This document shows, piece by piece, positions 63,181 to 64,000 of a stretch of 64,000 bases of DNA. The notes under the pieces were generated by a model. It saw nothing but the letters and a program-made list of their open reading frames with translations, was not told where the DNA came from and made no database searches. The DNA lies in assembly GCA_018136815.1 (NCBI GenBank), contig CM030937.1:1000553-1064552 (forward strand), given 5' to 3'. This DNA is from Isochrysis galbana (lineage: Eukaryota > Haptophyta > Isochrysidales > Isochrysidaceae). Each line of letters begins with the position of its first letter. Positions within the stretch are counted from its first letter, which is position 1. The translations under genes and the position numbers were made by a program.

Positions 63181-63887
63181 GCGAATGCATCATGCGGCTT
63201 CTTGCATGATATTGTGTAGAAAAGAAGCAAGCGGTCAGGTGCGTCTTCTCGGTGCTTTGGACACAGCTTCTCCAGTGCATACGACTTGGCAGAGACATTG
63301 ATTTACGGGTTGCGGGCTGAAAGCGATCGATCCAACAAACAACATCCTGGACTTACAACATCAAGACAATTCAACATGACCCGTATCAACATCGCAGCAG
63401 CATTCGCAACATCCGAGTACGAATTCCTACGAATCAGACGCAGGCCGCCTGATGATCGACGGGCGCCGTGTCGTTGCACGCCCTAAGCCTTTTCCTCGAC
63501 CCTCACCTCTTTCACGAATTCACAACTCCAAGCTTCAAGCCACGCTTCCTCCTACCTTATATCACAATCAATCGTCTTTGCACTGTGCAAGACGTAGTAC
63601 TTGGACTCCGCACTCCGCGACGAGTGTGTAATATCAAATCTACGGCGCTTACCTAGGTGATATATCGAACAAATTCATCAATGCCTCTTGCCTCCCCCGC
63701 GACCATCTCGTCCCTTCGTCCCCGCACACACCTCGCCCCTCATCTAATACCGACGCCGGAGTCGATCCCATTTCCATTTTCCTCCGTTAGGCCTCTTTGT
63801 TCATAATTTTGCCCGTCCACTCTCCGCCCCCTCGGATGGTCTCGACCTCGAATGTCGCCTCTCTCTTCCCCCCTTCTCAACCTACCT
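63181..63887. other. Intergenic, nothing recognised
   Basis: No gene or repeat supported in about 700 bases. Confidence 0.4.
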
Positions 63888-64000
63888 TTATAAGTGGGGG
63901 TCATTGGGGGCCTCGCGTCCCCCTCACTCCATCGCGGACACCCCCTAGGTTGGGCCCGTACAATCAATCCCAACCCCTGCCCTCTGGCAGTCTAGCAGGG
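63888..64000 (+). mobile_element. Family C element, 5-prime end, continuing past the window
   Basis: Starts CAACCTACCTTTATAAGTGG, then GGGGGCCTCGCGTCCCCC, GGACACCCCCTAGG and TGGGCCCGTACAATCAAT, matching 45469-45580 to the window edge. Confidence 0.75.

Noticed and set aside
1..64000. tRNA or rRNA genes
   Set aside because: Scanning by eye for T-loop (GGTTCGA-type) strings with matching acceptor stems gave no convincing cloverleaf; a covariance search would be decisive.

Overview
This window looks like nuclear DNA of a GC-rich eukaryote, most likely an alga with a red-lineage complex plastid (a haptophyte or a relative; the sequence cannot decide which). Three things point there. Genes are split by short GT-AG introns or are intronless, each with its own promoter and no operons. 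The initiation factor IF-1 gene (36.1-36.5 kb) encodes a bacterial-type IF-1 behind a signal peptide ending in an A|F cleavage motif plus a transit-like stretch, the usual address for a plastid reached through the ER. Riboflavin synthase carries a similar presequence. A run of 100 N (11301-11400) is an assembly gap.

Host genes, left to right: riboflavin synthase (3.9-4.7 kb, +); a six-exon gene joining a DUF202 membrane domain to a beta-propeller (6.4-8.8 kb, +); a Fyv7/TAP26-like ribosome-biogenesis protein (14.5-15.0 kb, +); peptide:N-glycanase in three exons (18.9-20.8 kb, +); an eight-exon myosin whose tail carries IQ, coiled-coil, WW and Tubby domains (24.0-31.0 kb, -); plastid IF-1 (36.1-36.5 kb, +); a Vms1/ANKZF1-type tRNA hydrolase of ribosome quality control (40.9-44.1 kb, +); a 2-oxoglutarate dioxygenase with a TPR-like tail (47.4-49.1 kb, -), divergent from a coiled-coil protein (49.2-49.9 kb, +); a four-exon SURNod19-like secreted protein (51.1-52.9 kb, -); and phosphopantothenate-cysteine ligase (53.9-54.9 kb, -), divergent from a full-length ABCC transporter (55.3-60.0 kb, +). 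Exon joins were found by reading frames across GT-AG sites. Every join keeps phase and restores family motifs, but no transcript evidence was available.

The space between genes is filled with mobile DNA. There is a LINE-type element (0-2.8 kb, with further 3-prime pieces near 9.4, 12.2-13.6, 23.3, 46.7 and 50.3 kb) and a complete hAT element with 14-bp terminal repeats and a perfect 8-bp target duplication (32958-35844). Several shorter families occur in two to five copies; I call them A, B, C, EG and F. Family B is the most unusual. Three copies are bounded by 16-19 bp target duplications, share both termini and share their 3-prime end with the LINE. One copy (39307-40255) carries an intronless protein-coding insert instead of the usual GC-rich middle. 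It looks like a LINE-mobilised SINE-like family that has picked up a gene.

Insertions are nested: B into A at 39.3 kb, B into a foldback element at 61 kb, and hAT into EG at 33 kb, so a relative order of events can be read. The host genes do not form one pathway. They cover plastid translation, cofactor synthesis, protein quality control, transport and the cytoskeleton.
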